Assembly (NCBI RefSeq): GCF_002866925.1
Contig: NZ_PKUQ01000022.1
Coordinates: 164,401 to 228,400, forward strand
Direction: 5' to 3'
Origin: Cohaesibacter celericrescens
GTDB lineage: Bacteria > Pseudomonadota > Alphaproteobacteria > Rhizobiales > Cohaesibacteraceae
DNA: 64,000 bases
Shown: positions 16,596 through 25,115 of the stretch, one piece after another
Numbering within the stretch: the stretch's first letter is position 1
Layout: each line of letters opens with the position of its first letter
The notes under the pieces: generated by a model
The model's database searches: none
Seen by the model: the letters and a program-made list of their open reading frames with translations, nothing else
Told to the model about the DNA's origin: nothing
Translations under genes and position numbers: made by a program

Positions 16596-16909
16596 CCCGG
16601 CTTGTCTTCAGCCTCCGGCATGCCCACCGCCAATGCCGCCGATATCGCCGCATTGGCATCAGCGCCATACTTGCCGAACAACAGGCCCTCGATCGCTGCG
16701 CGATTGTCAGACACACAAAGGCATTTGAGCCCGCCATAGGTGACGCGTGGATCATTGACCGCCAGCATGAATTGCAGATCCCGTAGACCGGTGATCCCCA
16801 ATTCAGCCATCAAGGCGGCAACATTGGGCATCGTCGCTTGAAGGGTGAAGCTATGCTTGCCCAAGGAAAGCGACACTTCACCCGTCAATTCATTGACTGT
16901 GTTTTCCAT
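16553..16909 (-). CDS. Tail assembly chaperone G (GTA gp10-like)
   Basis: 118 residues. The core (GEVSLSLGKHSFTLQATMPNVAALM, then YGGLKCLC) matches the GTA gp10 family. The C-terminal tail is hydrophilic (PEAEDKPGKPPEATTKSRGSG). It corresponds to lambda gpG: it coats the tape measure and recruits tube subunits. At G105-K106 the mRNA has GGGAAAG in the right phase for -1 slippage, giving the GT-like fusion that includes 16383-16595. It lies between the tail tube gene and the tape measure, as in lambda. Confidence 0.88.
   Translation of the reverse strand: MENTVNELTGEVSLSLGKHSFTLQATMPNVAALMAELGITGLRDLQFMLAVNDPRVTYGGLKCLCVSDNRAAIEGLLFGKYGADANAAISAALAVGMPEAEDKPGKPPEATTKSRGSG
16592..16598 (-). 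promoter_or_regulatory. Programmed -1 frameshift site GGGAAAG
   Basis: In the gp10 frame the codons read CCG GGA AAG, so the heptamer is G_GGA_AAG, the sequence used by lambda G/GT. After slippage the reading continues GGG AAA GCC into the ORF that lacks a start codon. The frame, position near the end of G, and absent start downstream all agree. Confidence 0.88.
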
Positions 16910-16918
16910 GTCCCGCCC

Positions 16919-17344
16919 CTATGCCGCAGCCGCAAAGACCGGCACAGATTCCCAACCGAACTCGGTAGAAATGGCCAGGTCCTCATTTGTGGATCCGGTA
17001 AAATTAACGCTGACATAGGCCGGACCGGTAAAGTCGCCATAGGCAGGAACAACGACTTTAAAATTCAAGGTCGTGCCCAGACGTGCTGCATCAAAAATCG
17101 CCTTGGTGCGTGTGTTCATTTCGGCGATACCGGAACCGGAAAAGTTCAGATTGATATTGCCCGCCCGTTTGGTGACCGCTGCAGGCTTGGTCCGGTCCCC
17201 GTCGCACTCAGGCACAACGCGGTCAATCAGCTCAGGCCCCATCTGAAAATCAGTGCTGGTAATGCCGCAAAAATCGATATAGCTGGCAGGTGTTTCAGGG
17301 TCTTCAACCTGAATGAATAGCTCTTGTCCCAAGTGTTTTGTCAT
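16919..17344 (-). CDS. Major tail tube protein
   Basis: 141 residues from MTKHLGQELF. Pattern of the TP901-1/GTA major tail family: an N-terminal strand (FIQVED), PASYIDFCGITSTDFQMG, KRAGNINLNFSGSG, and a terminal WESVPVFAAAA. It polymerises into the tail tube. The ATG at 17344 is taken because AGAGGA lies about 9-14 bases upstream; an in-frame TTG at 17353 would leave no spacing. It starts just after the DUF3168 stop. Confidence 0.85.
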   Translation of the reverse strand: MTKHLGQELFIQVEDPETPASYIDFCGITSTDFQMGPELIDRVVPECDGDRTKPAAVTKRAGNINLNFSGSGIAEMNTRTKAIFDAARLGTTLNFKVVVPAYGDFTGPAYVSVNFTGSTNEDLAISTEFGWESVPVFAAAA

Positions 17345-17346
17345 GA

Positions 17347-17769
17347 CTAACAATCCTCTTCATGATGAATGCGGAACCGCATAGCGCCACGATACGCCCG
17401 CCCGTCCGCGTCGTTGAAAACTTGTGTATTCTCCCAGACAATGCGCAGGCTCTGACCGTCCGAGACGGCCAAAGTCAGGCGATGCAGAAGCGCCTTAATG
17501 GCGTCAGAAATTTGCTGTGCCTCGGCTTTGCCGCCTGCTTTGGTCCAGACTTGAACAACCTGGTAAAGCAGATCCCGCTGCGCCCGCCCGACGTCATCCT
17601 CCTCAATGCGCAAATCATCAAGCACACAGAAGGGATACACCTGCCCCACGGCACCTTTTTGGCTGGACGAGCTCTCAGGCAGGAAGTCATAAACCCGACC
17701 GTCACAAATGGCCGCATCGGTCAATTTGATGACAAGCGCCTCTTGTGCCTTTGCTGTATCCAATGCCAT
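17347..17769 (-). CDS. DUF3168 tail terminator-like protein
   Basis: 140 residues. Conserved DUF3168 features: ALVIKLTDAAICDGRVYDFLPE near the N-terminus, YPFCVLDD, then LLYQVVQVWTKAGGKAEAQQISDAIKALLH and a C-terminal beta segment (AMRFRIHHEED). In GTA and siphophages it caps the tail tube at the head side. It lies between the gp10-like completion protein and the tube gene, as expected. Confidence 0.85.
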   Translation of the reverse strand: MALDTAKAQEALVIKLTDAAICDGRVYDFLPESSSSQKGAVGQVYPFCVLDDLRIEEDDVGRAQRDLLYQVVQVWTKAGGKAEAQQISDAIKALLHRLTLAVSDGQSLRIVWENTQVFNDADGRAYRGAMRFRIHHEEDC

Positions 17770-17772
17770 GCG

Positions 17773-18216
17773 CTATCTCCTCACAGCTTTTTTGACTGCC
17801 TTGTTGATCGACCGCGTCGTGCGCCCCTTCAAGCGTCTTTTCATGGCCCGAAAGGCAGGCCACAAATGCGGCTGTGCCGGATTGCCTGGATGGCTGCGAT
17901 ACACACGCCGATCGCGACCGTTCACATTGGCGCGGGTGCCCCGCCGACCGGATCGCGTACCGAACTCGATAAAGCGCCACACCCAATCAGCAAACACACC
18001 CCATTTGGGCACGCCGGACGCGTCTTCAATTTCTTTGGCGTTGATGCTGTCCGCATAATCACCGCTGACCTTTGGCGCAAAATCATGCGCCATTTCTGCG
18101 ACCTCCTCAGCATTCTGCTTCAGGCCTTTGTTCAGTTCATCACTGACCGCAGGCGCGACCCTGCGCAGCTGCTTAAAGGCCTTTTGGGTGCCAGCCCATT
18201 TATGAGAAACCACCAT
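17773..18216 (-). CDS. HK97 gp10-family head-tail completion protein
   Basis: 147 residues. It has the family pattern of a helical N-terminus (FKQLRRVAPAVSDELNKGLKQNAEEVAEMAHDFAP), SGDYADSIN, WVWRFIEFGTRS, then a basic C-terminus (HLWPAFRAMKRRLKGRTTRSI). It joins the tail to the connector. Its first base is the last base of the adaptor gene's stop codon (18216). The basic tail is longer than usual but unremarkable. Confidence 0.83.
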   Translation of the reverse strand: MVVSHKWAGTQKAFKQLRRVAPAVSDELNKGLKQNAEEVAEMAHDFAPKVSGDYADSINAKEIEDASGVPKWGVFADWVWRFIEFGTRSGRRGTRANVNGRDRRVYRSHPGNPAQPHLWPAFRAMKRRLKGRTTRSINKAVKKAVRR

Positions 18217-18548
18217 CAGCCCAACGTCCCTTTTGTCACCACCATATGCAGCTCACGTCCGCGCTGGTCTGGATTGGTAATCGCGTCAATGCGATATTCA
18301 TCGCCATTGATCAGCACCCGCCAGTCTTCCCCGATCGCTCTTGTGTCGCTTGATCCGCGCACCTTCAGCAAACCGCTGACGCTGGCCTGCAACCGTCCGC
18401 CGTCTTCGCTCTCACTGCCACGGTCAGGACGAAAACCACCCCAGACGGTCAGATCATCGCCCCATACTTCCACCCGTCCACCGCTGGCGTTGATCGTGTG
18501 TAAAGGCTCCAGAAAGGTCACGCGCTTGTTAAGGTTGCCCGCTCTCAT
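18216..18548 (-). CDS. Head-tail adaptor (phage head closure, SPP1 gp16-like)
   Basis: 110 residues. The N-terminus AGNLNKRVTFLEPLHTINASGG, then VEVWGDDLTVWGGFRPDRGSE, LLKVRGSSDTRAIGEDWRVLINGDEYRI and a final LHMVVTKG are characteristic of the head-tail joining family. It is translationally coupled through ATGA to a 56-residue gene upstream. Confidence 0.85.
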   Translation of the reverse strand: MRAGNLNKRVTFLEPLHTINASGGRVEVWGDDLTVWGGFRPDRGSESEDGGRLQASVSGLLKVRGSSDTRAIGEDWRVLINGDEYRIDAITNPDQRGRELHMVVTKGTLG

Positions 18549-18715
18549 GGCTTGATCACCTTTGATCTGTATTTTGTATGAGCTGTGATAAAGCCAGCCA
18601 CCTTGGCCAGATCAATGCCGCCTACCGTGTATTGGCAGAACATCGCCGCCGCTAAATACAAGCGCCACCACCAGGGCAATCGCACTTTTAAAAGAACCTT
18701 GATTTCTTTGCTCAT
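18545..18715 (-). CDS. Small hypothetical connector-region protein (56 aa)
   Basis: Starts with MSKEIKVLLKVRLPWWWRLY and continues LAAAMFCQYTVGGIDLAK. One hydrophobic, Trp-rich stretch suggests membrane contact. It is coupled at both ends by ATGA overlaps: its ATG overlaps the stop of the gp6-like connector and its TGA overlaps the start of the adaptor. That coupling is the main evidence that it is real. Function unknown. Confidence 0.7.
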   Translation of the reverse strand: MSKEIKVLLKVRLPWWWRLYLAAAMFCQYTVGGIDLAKVAGFITAHTKYRSKVIKP

Positions 18716-19293
18716 GGCTTGACCCTTCTGTGTGGCGTCAACAACGCGTCAACCGCCAAAGGCAACTCTGATGAAATGGTACCCACGACCACCGCTTCAC
18801 GACTTTCGAACCAATGCCCGACCAACAGTTTCATGGCCTGTTTGATCGCGTCCGGCACTGCACCTGCATCGCTATGACCGGCCCGCCATGTCACGGTAAT
18901 TGGCCCATAGGAAAAGTCTGCATTCGGCCATGACGCCACAGATTTGAGCGCGGCAAAGGTATCAATCACCCGCCGTTCAATACGCACCGTCGACAGATCG
19001 ACGCTTTGCGGATCGCCATTGCTGTCAAAATAGCTGATTGATAAAAGATCGATCACCGGACCAAGGCACAGGGGAAAGTCCTTCCAGCGGTCAAACTCCT
19101 GCGCCCAAGTCTGAGGCATCAGGCATTTGCCCAATATGCCGCTATAGCCATCCAGATAGGACACCGCCGCCCCGATCGCCGCCGTCAGATAATCGTCATT
19201 GTCTGTGCCATCAACACGGCAATGCGCCTTGGCCTCGATCAGCGTTAAAGGCAGGGCAGAAGGTGGCACAATCTGGATTGGCTCGAACTTCAT
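18712..19293 (-). CDS. Head-tail connector (HK97 gp6 / phiE125 gp8-like)
   Basis: 193 residues. SALPLTLIEAKAHCRVDGTDNDDYLTAAIGAA, then VSYLDGYSGI and the C-terminal ITVTWRAGHSDAGAVPDAIKQAMKLLVGHWFESREA are diagnostic of the phiE125 gp8/HK97 gp6 connector family, which forms the ring under the portal. It starts within the last bases of the upstream 114-residue gene (ATGA). Confidence 0.87.
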   Translation of the reverse strand: MKFEPIQIVPPSALPLTLIEAKAHCRVDGTDNDDYLTAAIGAAVSYLDGYSGILGKCLMPQTWAQEFDRWKDFPLCLGPVIDLLSISYFDSNGDPQSVDLSTVRIERRVIDTFAALKSVASWPNADFSYGPITVTWRAGHSDAGAVPDAIKQAMKLLVGHWFESREAVVVGTISSELPLAVDALLTPHRRVKP

Positions 19294-19634
19294 TTCGCTG
19301 CCCCGTCTTTGCTTTCAGCTTTATTGGTTTCACCGGTTGGCGACACTTTGCTGACCGGCACCAAAGTCGCGCCCACAGGCTCACCAAGCAAGGTGCCTTG
19401 ATCTGCTTCAGACTTACTCTTGGCGTCAGCCTTGGCCTGTGCCTCGACTTCTGCCTTGGCTTTGTCTTCTGGCGACAATTCCGGCTCACGCTCCACACCC
19501 TTCTCAAGCTGCAAGGCAACCACGGCAACACGGCCATAAACGACGTCACCTTCTTTGATGGTCTTGGGATAAACGGACCCAGGCACCACCATTTCAAAGT
19601 CTTCAATGACTTCGACACTTTTGCTATTTTCCAT
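19290..19634 (-). CDS. Hypothetical head-region protein (114 aa)
   Basis: Not recognised. N-terminal about 50 residues look like a small beta domain (VEVIEDFEMVVPGSVYPKTI, VVYGRVAVVALQLEKG); the C-terminal half is a low-complexity Ala/Lys/Glu helix followed by a flexible tail. It lies between capsid and connector, where decoration or head-fibre-like proteins often lie. It is coupled to the connector gene by ATGA. Confidence 0.6.
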   Translation of the reverse strand: MENSKSVEVIEDFEMVVPGSVYPKTIKEGDVVYGRVAVVALQLEKGVEREPELSPEDKAKAEVEAQAKADAKSKSEADQGTLLGEPVGATLVPVSKVSPTGETNKAESKDGAAK

Positions 19635-19668
19635 AGAGTTAGCTTCCTATCATTTCCAATGACTAAAT

Positions 19669-19698
19669 TTGGAAGGCAGGATTTACCCCGCCTTCCAA
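19669..19698 (-). terminator. Stem-loop downstream of the capsid gene
   Basis: TTGGAAGGCAGG and CCCCGCCTTCCAA form a stem of about 12 bp with a 5-base loop, 47 bases past the capsid stop. The minus strand continues ATTTAG, so any termination would be partial. Such a stem would let capsid be made in excess over downstream connector genes. Confidence 0.5.
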
Positions 19699-19744
19699 GG
19701 TGCCGGACCCAAAGCCCAATACAGGCCCTGACAGGTTCGGCCAG

Positions 19745-21055
19745 TTAGGCCGCAAACTTCATGAGCTTGATGGCGTCGTCATTCTCCATGCCACCGCCAA
19801 CACGTTTTGTGGTGTAGAAAAGAATGAAGCCTTTCTCACTGAATGGATCGCGCAGCACCTGCGTACCCATGCGATCAATCACCGTGTAGGCACGTTCCCA
19901 ATCGGCCAAGGCGATGGACAGGGAATCCGCAGCAATTTGGGGCATTTCTTCAGCTGATACGACTGGACGTTCAAGCAGAGACGTCGCTTCCCCAATAGAC
20001 AAACCAGGCTGCCAGATATAATTGCCATTGCTGTCTTTGAGCTTGCGTACTTCAGACACAGTCTGGCTGTTCATCATCCATTTTGCATTCTGGCGATAAC
20101 CAGCCTTGAGCGCATAAAACAGATTGATAAGCGCGTCAGTCGCATCATTGGCCGCAAAACCACCAGCCGCGCCGGAAAGCACATGCTGGATATTGCCATA
20201 GGTCCGGCTGCCGTCTTTGTTGGCGTCCGTTGTATGGGTCAAAAATCCCTTTGGTTTGTTGACCCCATCACCGGAAACAAAAGCAACGCCTTCTTTCTCG
20301 GCAAATGTACTTTCGACCTCTTCAGCCAACCATGCCTCGACATTGAAAAAGGCATCATCAAGAATGATCCGCGTTGCCGCTGGCATGGCATACATTTCAC
20401 CAAAGGATGGCTCGAAGATATTCAAGCCAGGGGAATCTGTTTTAGGCCGAACATCCTTTTCACCAACCCAGCCAGAAGCCGCAGCGCCAGAACCGGCTGG
20501 TTTTTTATAGTTGCCAACAGACACCATGATATTGCGACAGACCGAACGAACTGGAGAGACATCTTTCAAACGCTTGATAATGTCCTGATCCAGATGCTCG
20601 GGCACCGCATAACCACCCTCGGCATCGACACTGGCACTTAAGGCCTTGGTTTGAAGGGCACCCAGATTTCCTTCAGCGCCTTTCTTGATATAGTCCTCAA
20701 AGGCTTTTTGGTGCTCGATCTGATCAGCATTCAGATTGTCCAGACCATTGCCACCACGCGGACGGTTTGCCTTTTTGGCCAGATCTTCGATTGCCGATTT
20801 TTGCGCTTCGATCACTTCTTTCAATTTGGACATATCGCCCAAATCCGCATCGATCTTGGCCAGTTTTTGTTCGGTGACAACGTCAGCAGAGCCGCGCTTT
20901 TCAATTTCCTGCATGCGCTGGTCATTGGTCTTTTTATATTCTTCAAAGCTGGTGCCAATGCCTTCGATCAGTTTTTTAACTTCCGCATCCAGATCACCCG
21001 CATCTTTGGTTTCCAATGCCGTACCGGCCAGAGATTTTACTTTCACATGTTCCAT
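19745..21055 (-). CDS. HK97-family major capsid protein with N-terminal delta domain
   Basis: 436 residues. Residues about 1-110 form a coiled-coil delta (scaffold) domain (EVKKLIEGIGTSFEEYKKTN, SKLKEVIEAQKSAIEDLAKK) that the prohead protease should remove. The mature HK97 fold starts near GGYAVPEHLDQDIIKRL, with PVRSVCRNIMVSVGNYKKP, FGEMYAMPAATRIILDDA, EGVAFVSGDGVNKPKGFL, and ends KRVGGGMENDDAIKLMKFAA. Cleavage around residues 100-135 is inferred. It follows protease and portal genes in the standard order. Confidence 0.93.
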   Translation of the reverse strand: MEHVKVKSLAGTALETKDAGDLDAEVKKLIEGIGTSFEEYKKTNDQRMQEIEKRGSADVVTEQKLAKIDADLGDMSKLKEVIEAQKSAIEDLAKKANRPRGGNGLDNLNADQIEHQKAFEDYIKKGAEGNLGALQTKALSASVDAEGGYAVPEHLDQDIIKRLKDVSPVRSVCRNIMVSVGNYKKPAGSGAAASGWVGEKDVRPKTDSPGLNIFEPSFGEMYAMPAATRIILDDAFFNVEAWLAEEVESTFAEKEGVAFVSGDGVNKPKGFLTHTTDANKDGSRTYGNIQHVLSGAAGGFAANDATDALINLFYALKAGYRQNAKWMMNSQTVSEVRKLKDSNGNYIWQPGLSIGEATSLLERPVVSAEEMPQIAADSLSIALADWERAYTVIDRMGTQVLRDPFSEKGFILFYTTKRVGGGMENDDAIKLMKFAA

Positions 21056-21066
21056 TTGCTGTTTTC

Positions 21067-21699
21067 CTAATGTCCAAATTGCTCAGCCATCCGCTGCAAA
21101 GCAGATGACAAACCGGCCTGATCGCGGGAATCCCTCACCGTCTTCAGGCCATCAAAGCCGCTGCGCGAAATTGCTTCGGCTTCACTGCGCGAAAAGCCAC
21201 CCTCATCCCGAAGGCGCTTTTCCAAGTCTCGAATTGATTTGACAGAATTGACCATTGCCGCTTCATTCATCGGGAAAGTCACAAAAGAGATTTCCCAAAG
21301 GTCCAGTTCGAACAATCGGCGAACCAGACTTTTTTCATCGCGCCTGGCACGCACCGTGCGAAAGCCGATCGACAGACCGCCAATGGCCTTGGCCTGCAAC
21401 AGCGCATAGATTTCACGCGCCTTGACAACGTGATCAATCAGCAGCCGCCCTTCGACATAAAGTCCCTTGGTGTCCTCTTCGATTTTGGTAAAAACACCAA
21501 CCGGCTTTTCAGGGTCATGTTGCCAAAGGCAACGAACACCGCTCGCGCCTCTGACTTGCAGGCTATTGGCAAATGCGCCTTTCTCAACCACATCTCCACC
21601 GCGATCCTTATTGCCAAAAATCGAGCCATAACCGGAAAACTCACCCGCTTCATTAATGTCCTTGATTTCCAGCGGACTGTTAAATGTCTTGATTGCCAT
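21067..21699 (-). CDS. HK97-family prohead protease
   Basis: 210 residues, U35 family. FSGYGSIFGNKDRGGDVVEKGAF, the His region RCLWQHDPEKPVGVF and the Ser region AKAIGGLSIGFR define the fold and catalytic His and Ser. It trims the capsid delta domain after assembly. The ATG at 21699 (MAIKTFNSPLEI) is preferred because GAGGA is 8-9 bases upstream and a longer start at 21774 would read well into the portal gene. It begins 4 bases beyond the portal stop codon. Confidence 0.92.
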   Translation of the reverse strand: MAIKTFNSPLEIKDINEAGEFSGYGSIFGNKDRGGDVVEKGAFANSLQVRGASGVRCLWQHDPEKPVGVFTKIEEDTKGLYVEGRLLIDHVVKAREIYALLQAKAIGGLSIGFRTVRARRDEKSLVRRLFELDLWEISFVTFPMNEAAMVNSVKSIRDLEKRLRDEGGFSRSEAEAISRSGFDGLKTVRDSRDQAGLSSALQRMAEQFGH

Positions 21700-21703
21700 T
21701 GGC

Positions 21704-22930
21704 TCAATCCTCGATGCTCTTGTCTGTTTGGGCTGGTGCTGCCATCTCAACCGGATTAGGCAATTCATCGCCACCAGGCAGCGGGTTCAAATTGTCTTTT
21801 CGGCGAACTTCATTCTTTGTCATCCAGCCACCCGAGCCACCAGATCCAAGCGCCTTTGAAAAATATTCTGCCCGATCCTTTGCCGCCCCGCGCAACAGCC
21901 CGTCGACAACAAACTCACAGTCAACATTTTCCCCCGATAAAAGATCCCGTTGAAAAGTCTGCTCGAAACGCACGAACCAAGGCCCCAAAGTGTGGACAAC
22001 ATGAGCAATAAAAAACTGTTCCGCGCTGGCGTAAGTGCTAGATTTATCGGCCTGCATCATCATTTGAGGGAAGACACGAAAGAAGCGGGACACCTCTTCG
22101 ATTTGAAAGCGCCGACTTTCGATATGCTGACTGTCAACGCCGTTGAGCGCCGTTGCTACAAACTCCCAAGCCCCGTCAAGAACAGCGATTCCCCCTTCGC
22201 CGCTTGCCCCGTAGCGCTCGGACCAGGCTTCCCGAAGGCGGTTTTTGGCTTCATCACTGACCTTGCCTTCTTTGAGGGATAGAATGCCTGGCGGTTGCCC
22301 GCCCTTGGCTTGCAGTTTGGCTTGTGCATTTTGCAGGGCTTCAGACAGCCCCAATGTTTCCCGCGCCAGTTTGACCATGGGCAACCCGTGAAAGCCGCTA
22401 AACATCGGTCCGCGAAAATGAATGATCTGGTCATGGCTATAGACCCCGACAACACCCTTTTTGTCGCTGGCAGTATAGGTCAGGCTCCAATCGTCATTTT
22501 GCGTCACGTTTACATTTTCAAGCGGCAACAGCTCCATGACACGCCCGTCAACCGGACTTATGTTTTTCAGGCAATAGCCATTGCCGCGAAAAATGGCGTG
22601 ATACATCATCATTTCGCGCAGCTCGAAACTGGTCATCCAGTCGTTGGGTTTGGAGTGCAAAAGATCCCACGCCCAATGGTCCCGCGCCTCATGTTTAAAG
22701 CTCTGATTGTTGACAATCTCGGTGCGATACAATTTGAGCGGAACTTGCGCAACACCTTCGGACAGCACCCGACCGGCACACATCGCCGCCGCTGTTTGCA
22801 GGGCTGTTTTTTCCGTTACAGCCACCCCCGACCGAGAGGACGAACCGACCAACATTTCAGCAAGCTTTTGTGAGGTAAGCGGGAGTGACCCGCCCGCCGA
22901 TTTTTTATTTATCGATATGTGAAGGCTCAT
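21704..22930 (-). CDS. HK97-family portal protein
   Basis: 408 residues. Typical motifs: TALQTAAAMCAGRVLSEGVA, VPLKLYR, HWAWDLLHSKPNDWMTSFEL, YHAIFRGNGYCL, IIHFRGPMFSGFHGLP, and the C-terminal TKNEVRRKDNLNPLPGGDEL. It forms the dodecameric channel for DNA entry and exit. The start overlaps the terminase stop by 4 bases (ATGA). Confidence 0.93.
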   Translation of the reverse strand: MSLHISINKKSAGGSLPLTSQKLAEMLVGSSSRSGVAVTEKTALQTAAAMCAGRVLSEGVAQVPLKLYRTEIVNNQSFKHEARDHWAWDLLHSKPNDWMTSFELREMMMYHAIFRGNGYCLKNISPVDGRVMELLPLENVNVTQNDDWSLTYTASDKKGVVGVYSHDQIIHFRGPMFSGFHGLPMVKLARETLGLSEALQNAQAKLQAKGGQPPGILSLKEGKVSDEAKNRLREAWSERYGASGEGGIAVLDGAWEFVATALNGVDSQHIESRRFQIEEVSRFFRVFPQMMMQADKSSTYASAEQFFIAHVVHTLGPWFVRFEQTFQRDLLSGENVDCEFVVDGLLRGAAKDRAEYFSKALGSGGSGGWMTKNEVRRKDNLNPLPGGDELPNPVEMAAPAQTDKSIED

Positions 22931-24642
22931 AGAAATAACACGTCCTCTTCTTCCAAATAGGTGCCCTCGTCCGGTTCATCAGCCATGGCCATGCCAAGCG
23001 CCATGATCAGCGCAACCGCGCCGTCAATCTTCTTTTCAACCGATGGTTTGCGAGGGAAAACATTGTCGTTGGCGTCAGCCTTGGCGATGACGTTTGACAT
23101 CATCCAGGTCAAAACCGCATTGCCGTCATGGTGCAAGCGCCCGTCTTTCAACAAAGCCTCGACCCACTTCATAGGCTCGGAAAGATTGGCCACCCGTTGC
23201 GGGATCTCGACCACCTCTATGTGCAGCTCATCTTGGATTTCTTGCACAAGCTGTGTCGCGCCCCATGGGTCATAGCCAACGCGTTCATAGGGAAAGGTTT
23301 CGTGATCGTCTTCGATATCATCCTTGATGACCGAAAAGTCGATGATATTGCCGTCAGTGACTTGCAACGCACCACTGTCTTTCCATTCGTGATAATGCTT
23401 TTTTTCGGGATCATCCGCCGTCTCGGACGGCAAATAGAAGCGCGGACCAATCACAAAATAATGGTGCTTGCCCTCGATCAACGATCGCCACAAGCTAACA
23501 TTGGCGGTAATGTCAATTTTGCTGGACAGATCGAGCGCCGCGAAACGCGCCACATCAGCACCGGCTGGAATGGTCAAATCCGGATTGGCCTGTCGTCGCC
23601 AGTCTTCCATATTGAAATAAGCCGATCGGGCAGAAATCCAGATATTCAAATGCTTGGTTTTGAATCGTGCCTGGTTGCGCGGTGACCGAATAGCCTTTTT
23701 CAATTCGGACAACAAAAACTCGGCCCGCACCGACACACCAAAATTGGGATTGGCCTTGATCAGATTAGCCGTGTCGGTCCAGTCGTCGCCATCATCGATG
23801 GTGTAGATAAGCCCGAATAACTCGTCATCTTCGATCACGCCTTCAAGCACATTCTTGAGCTCGTCAAATGAAAGATAACAAGGTCCTGCAATGTTATCGC
23901 CCGCCGTGGTGATAATCAGCATCAGCGGCTGTTCACGCGCTCCCATACCAGTCTTGAGCGTGTCATATTGCTTGTCTGTTTTGTGTTCGTGATATTCATC
24001 GACAATGCCACAGGATGGCGACGCCCCGTCGCCAGGATCACCGATCAGCGGTTCAAACACGCCACCGGTTTTGGTCAGCAGCTTCTTTGCTGCTACTTCC
24101 ACACCGTAATGCGCACAAAAGGCCGGTGTCTTTTTGGCCATCAGCCGCGCTGGCTTGAACACCTCAAACGCCTGTTTTTCTGTTGTCGCACCTGAATAGA
24201 CTTCAGGCCCGTACTCGCCATCTTCGGTCAGCATGTAATTGCCGATACCAGCGGCCAGTGCAGATTTGCCATTCTTACGCGACACCTTCAGCCGCGCTTC
24301 GCGGTAGCGCCTAAGTCCATTTTCCTTTTTCACCCAACCAAAAATCGACGCGATAAAAAACAACTGCCACTGCTCAAGTACCAGCAGCATATTCTGCGCC
24401 GCCCATTTGCCCTTGGTGTGCGGCATCAATTCAATGAACTTGATTGCCTTCTCAGCCTGTGCAGCATTGAACCGATAAGGCCAATCAGGATCTGCCGACC
24501 GCTGCAAATCCGCCCTGTGTCGCTCACAGGCCAGACGCACCCAACGACATGATCCAATCTTGCCGGTCAAAATATCATCGACATATTGGAAGGCGACAGC
24601 CGTGCGCATATATCGGTCAGGATCAAAGGGCAATGTGGTCAT
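22927..24642 (-). CDS. terL: Terminase large subunit (TerL)
   Basis: 571 residues. The ATPase has a Walker A variant KVSRKNGKSALA (about 120-130) and Walker B plus catalytic Glu GIVDEYHEH (212-220). A C-terminal RNase H-like nuclease has an Asp in AALDLSSKIDIT and another in VGYDPWGATQ. The family is the HK97/P27-associated terminase group. It translocates and cuts DNA at the portal. Start overlaps the TerS stop (ATGA). Confidence 0.93.
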   Translation of the reverse strand: MTTLPFDPDRYMRTAVAFQYVDDILTGKIGSCRWVRLACERHRADLQRSADPDWPYRFNAAQAEKAIKFIELMPHTKGKWAAQNMLLVLEQWQLFFIASIFGWVKKENGLRRYREARLKVSRKNGKSALAAGIGNYMLTEDGEYGPEVYSGATTEKQAFEVFKPARLMAKKTPAFCAHYGVEVAAKKLLTKTGGVFEPLIGDPGDGASPSCGIVDEYHEHKTDKQYDTLKTGMGAREQPLMLIITTAGDNIAGPCYLSFDELKNVLEGVIEDDELFGLIYTIDDGDDWTDTANLIKANPNFGVSVRAEFLLSELKKAIRSPRNQARFKTKHLNIWISARSAYFNMEDWRRQANPDLTIPAGADVARFAALDLSSKIDITANVSLWRSLIEGKHHYFVIGPRFYLPSETADDPEKKHYHEWKDSGALQVTDGNIIDFSVIKDDIEDDHETFPYERVGYDPWGATQLVQEIQDELHIEVVEIPQRVANLSEPMKWVEALLKDGRLHHDGNAVLTWMMSNVIAKADANDNVFPRKPSVEKKIDGAVALIMALGMAMADEPDEGTYLEEEDVLFL

Positions 24643-25106
24643 GATGACCCGCCCAATTTGGAGAATGGATTCTGTTCAGGGAACAAATCGCCCTGACCGG
24701 CCAGCATGCGTTCAGCCGCAGGGCTTAAATAAAGCTCGCCAACCAGCGCACGCCATTGCCGGAATGTCTCGTTATACTGCGCGACTTGTGGCTTTGATTT
24801 TTCCTGTGCCCCGTTGCGGCCTTCGACAATATAGGTTTCGCCCTCTTCCAGCAGCTCGCGCCGAATGGCTTTGAGCCGCACCACAGCAACACAATAATTC
24901 TCGATCACATCGACATAATGAGATTTAAGACGCCCTAGCAGCGCCATCTGAGGCGCAAGCCGATCCCACACCGCACCCTCAGCCTCAGACAGATCAACCG
25001 GCTTCAGATCAGCTGCCAACCGCGCACACTGATCCTCATGCGGAACACCGTTCTCGTTTTTAAACGGAACTACTTTTTCAGGATCTGGTTTTCTACCTCT
25101 AGCCAT
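24639..25106 (-). CDS. terS: Terminase small subunit (P27 family)
   Basis: 155 residues starting MARGRKPDPEKVVPFKNENG, then LSEAEGAVWDRLAPQMALLGRLKSHYV and a C-terminal region (KPQVAQYNETFRQWRALVGELYLSPAAERML) typical of P27-type small subunits, which recognise the packaging site. It is the first gene of the long late operon. Copy 4 of the late motif lies 24 bases upstream of its ATG, with a short hairpin between them. Confidence 0.9.
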   Translation of the reverse strand: MARGRKPDPEKVVPFKNENGVPHEDQCARLAADLKPVDLSEAEGAVWDRLAPQMALLGRLKSHYVDVIENYCVAVVRLKAIRRELLEEGETYIVEGRNGAQEKSKPQVAQYNETFRQWRALVGELYLSPAAERMLAGQGDLFPEQNPFSKLGGSS

Positions 25107-25115
25107 ACCCAGATA

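Noticed and set aside
16471..16755. Minus-strand ORF overlapping the tail chaperone genes
   Set aside because: Arg/Trp-rich nonsense text in a third frame. The conserved sequence is in the gp10 frame and its -1 frame.
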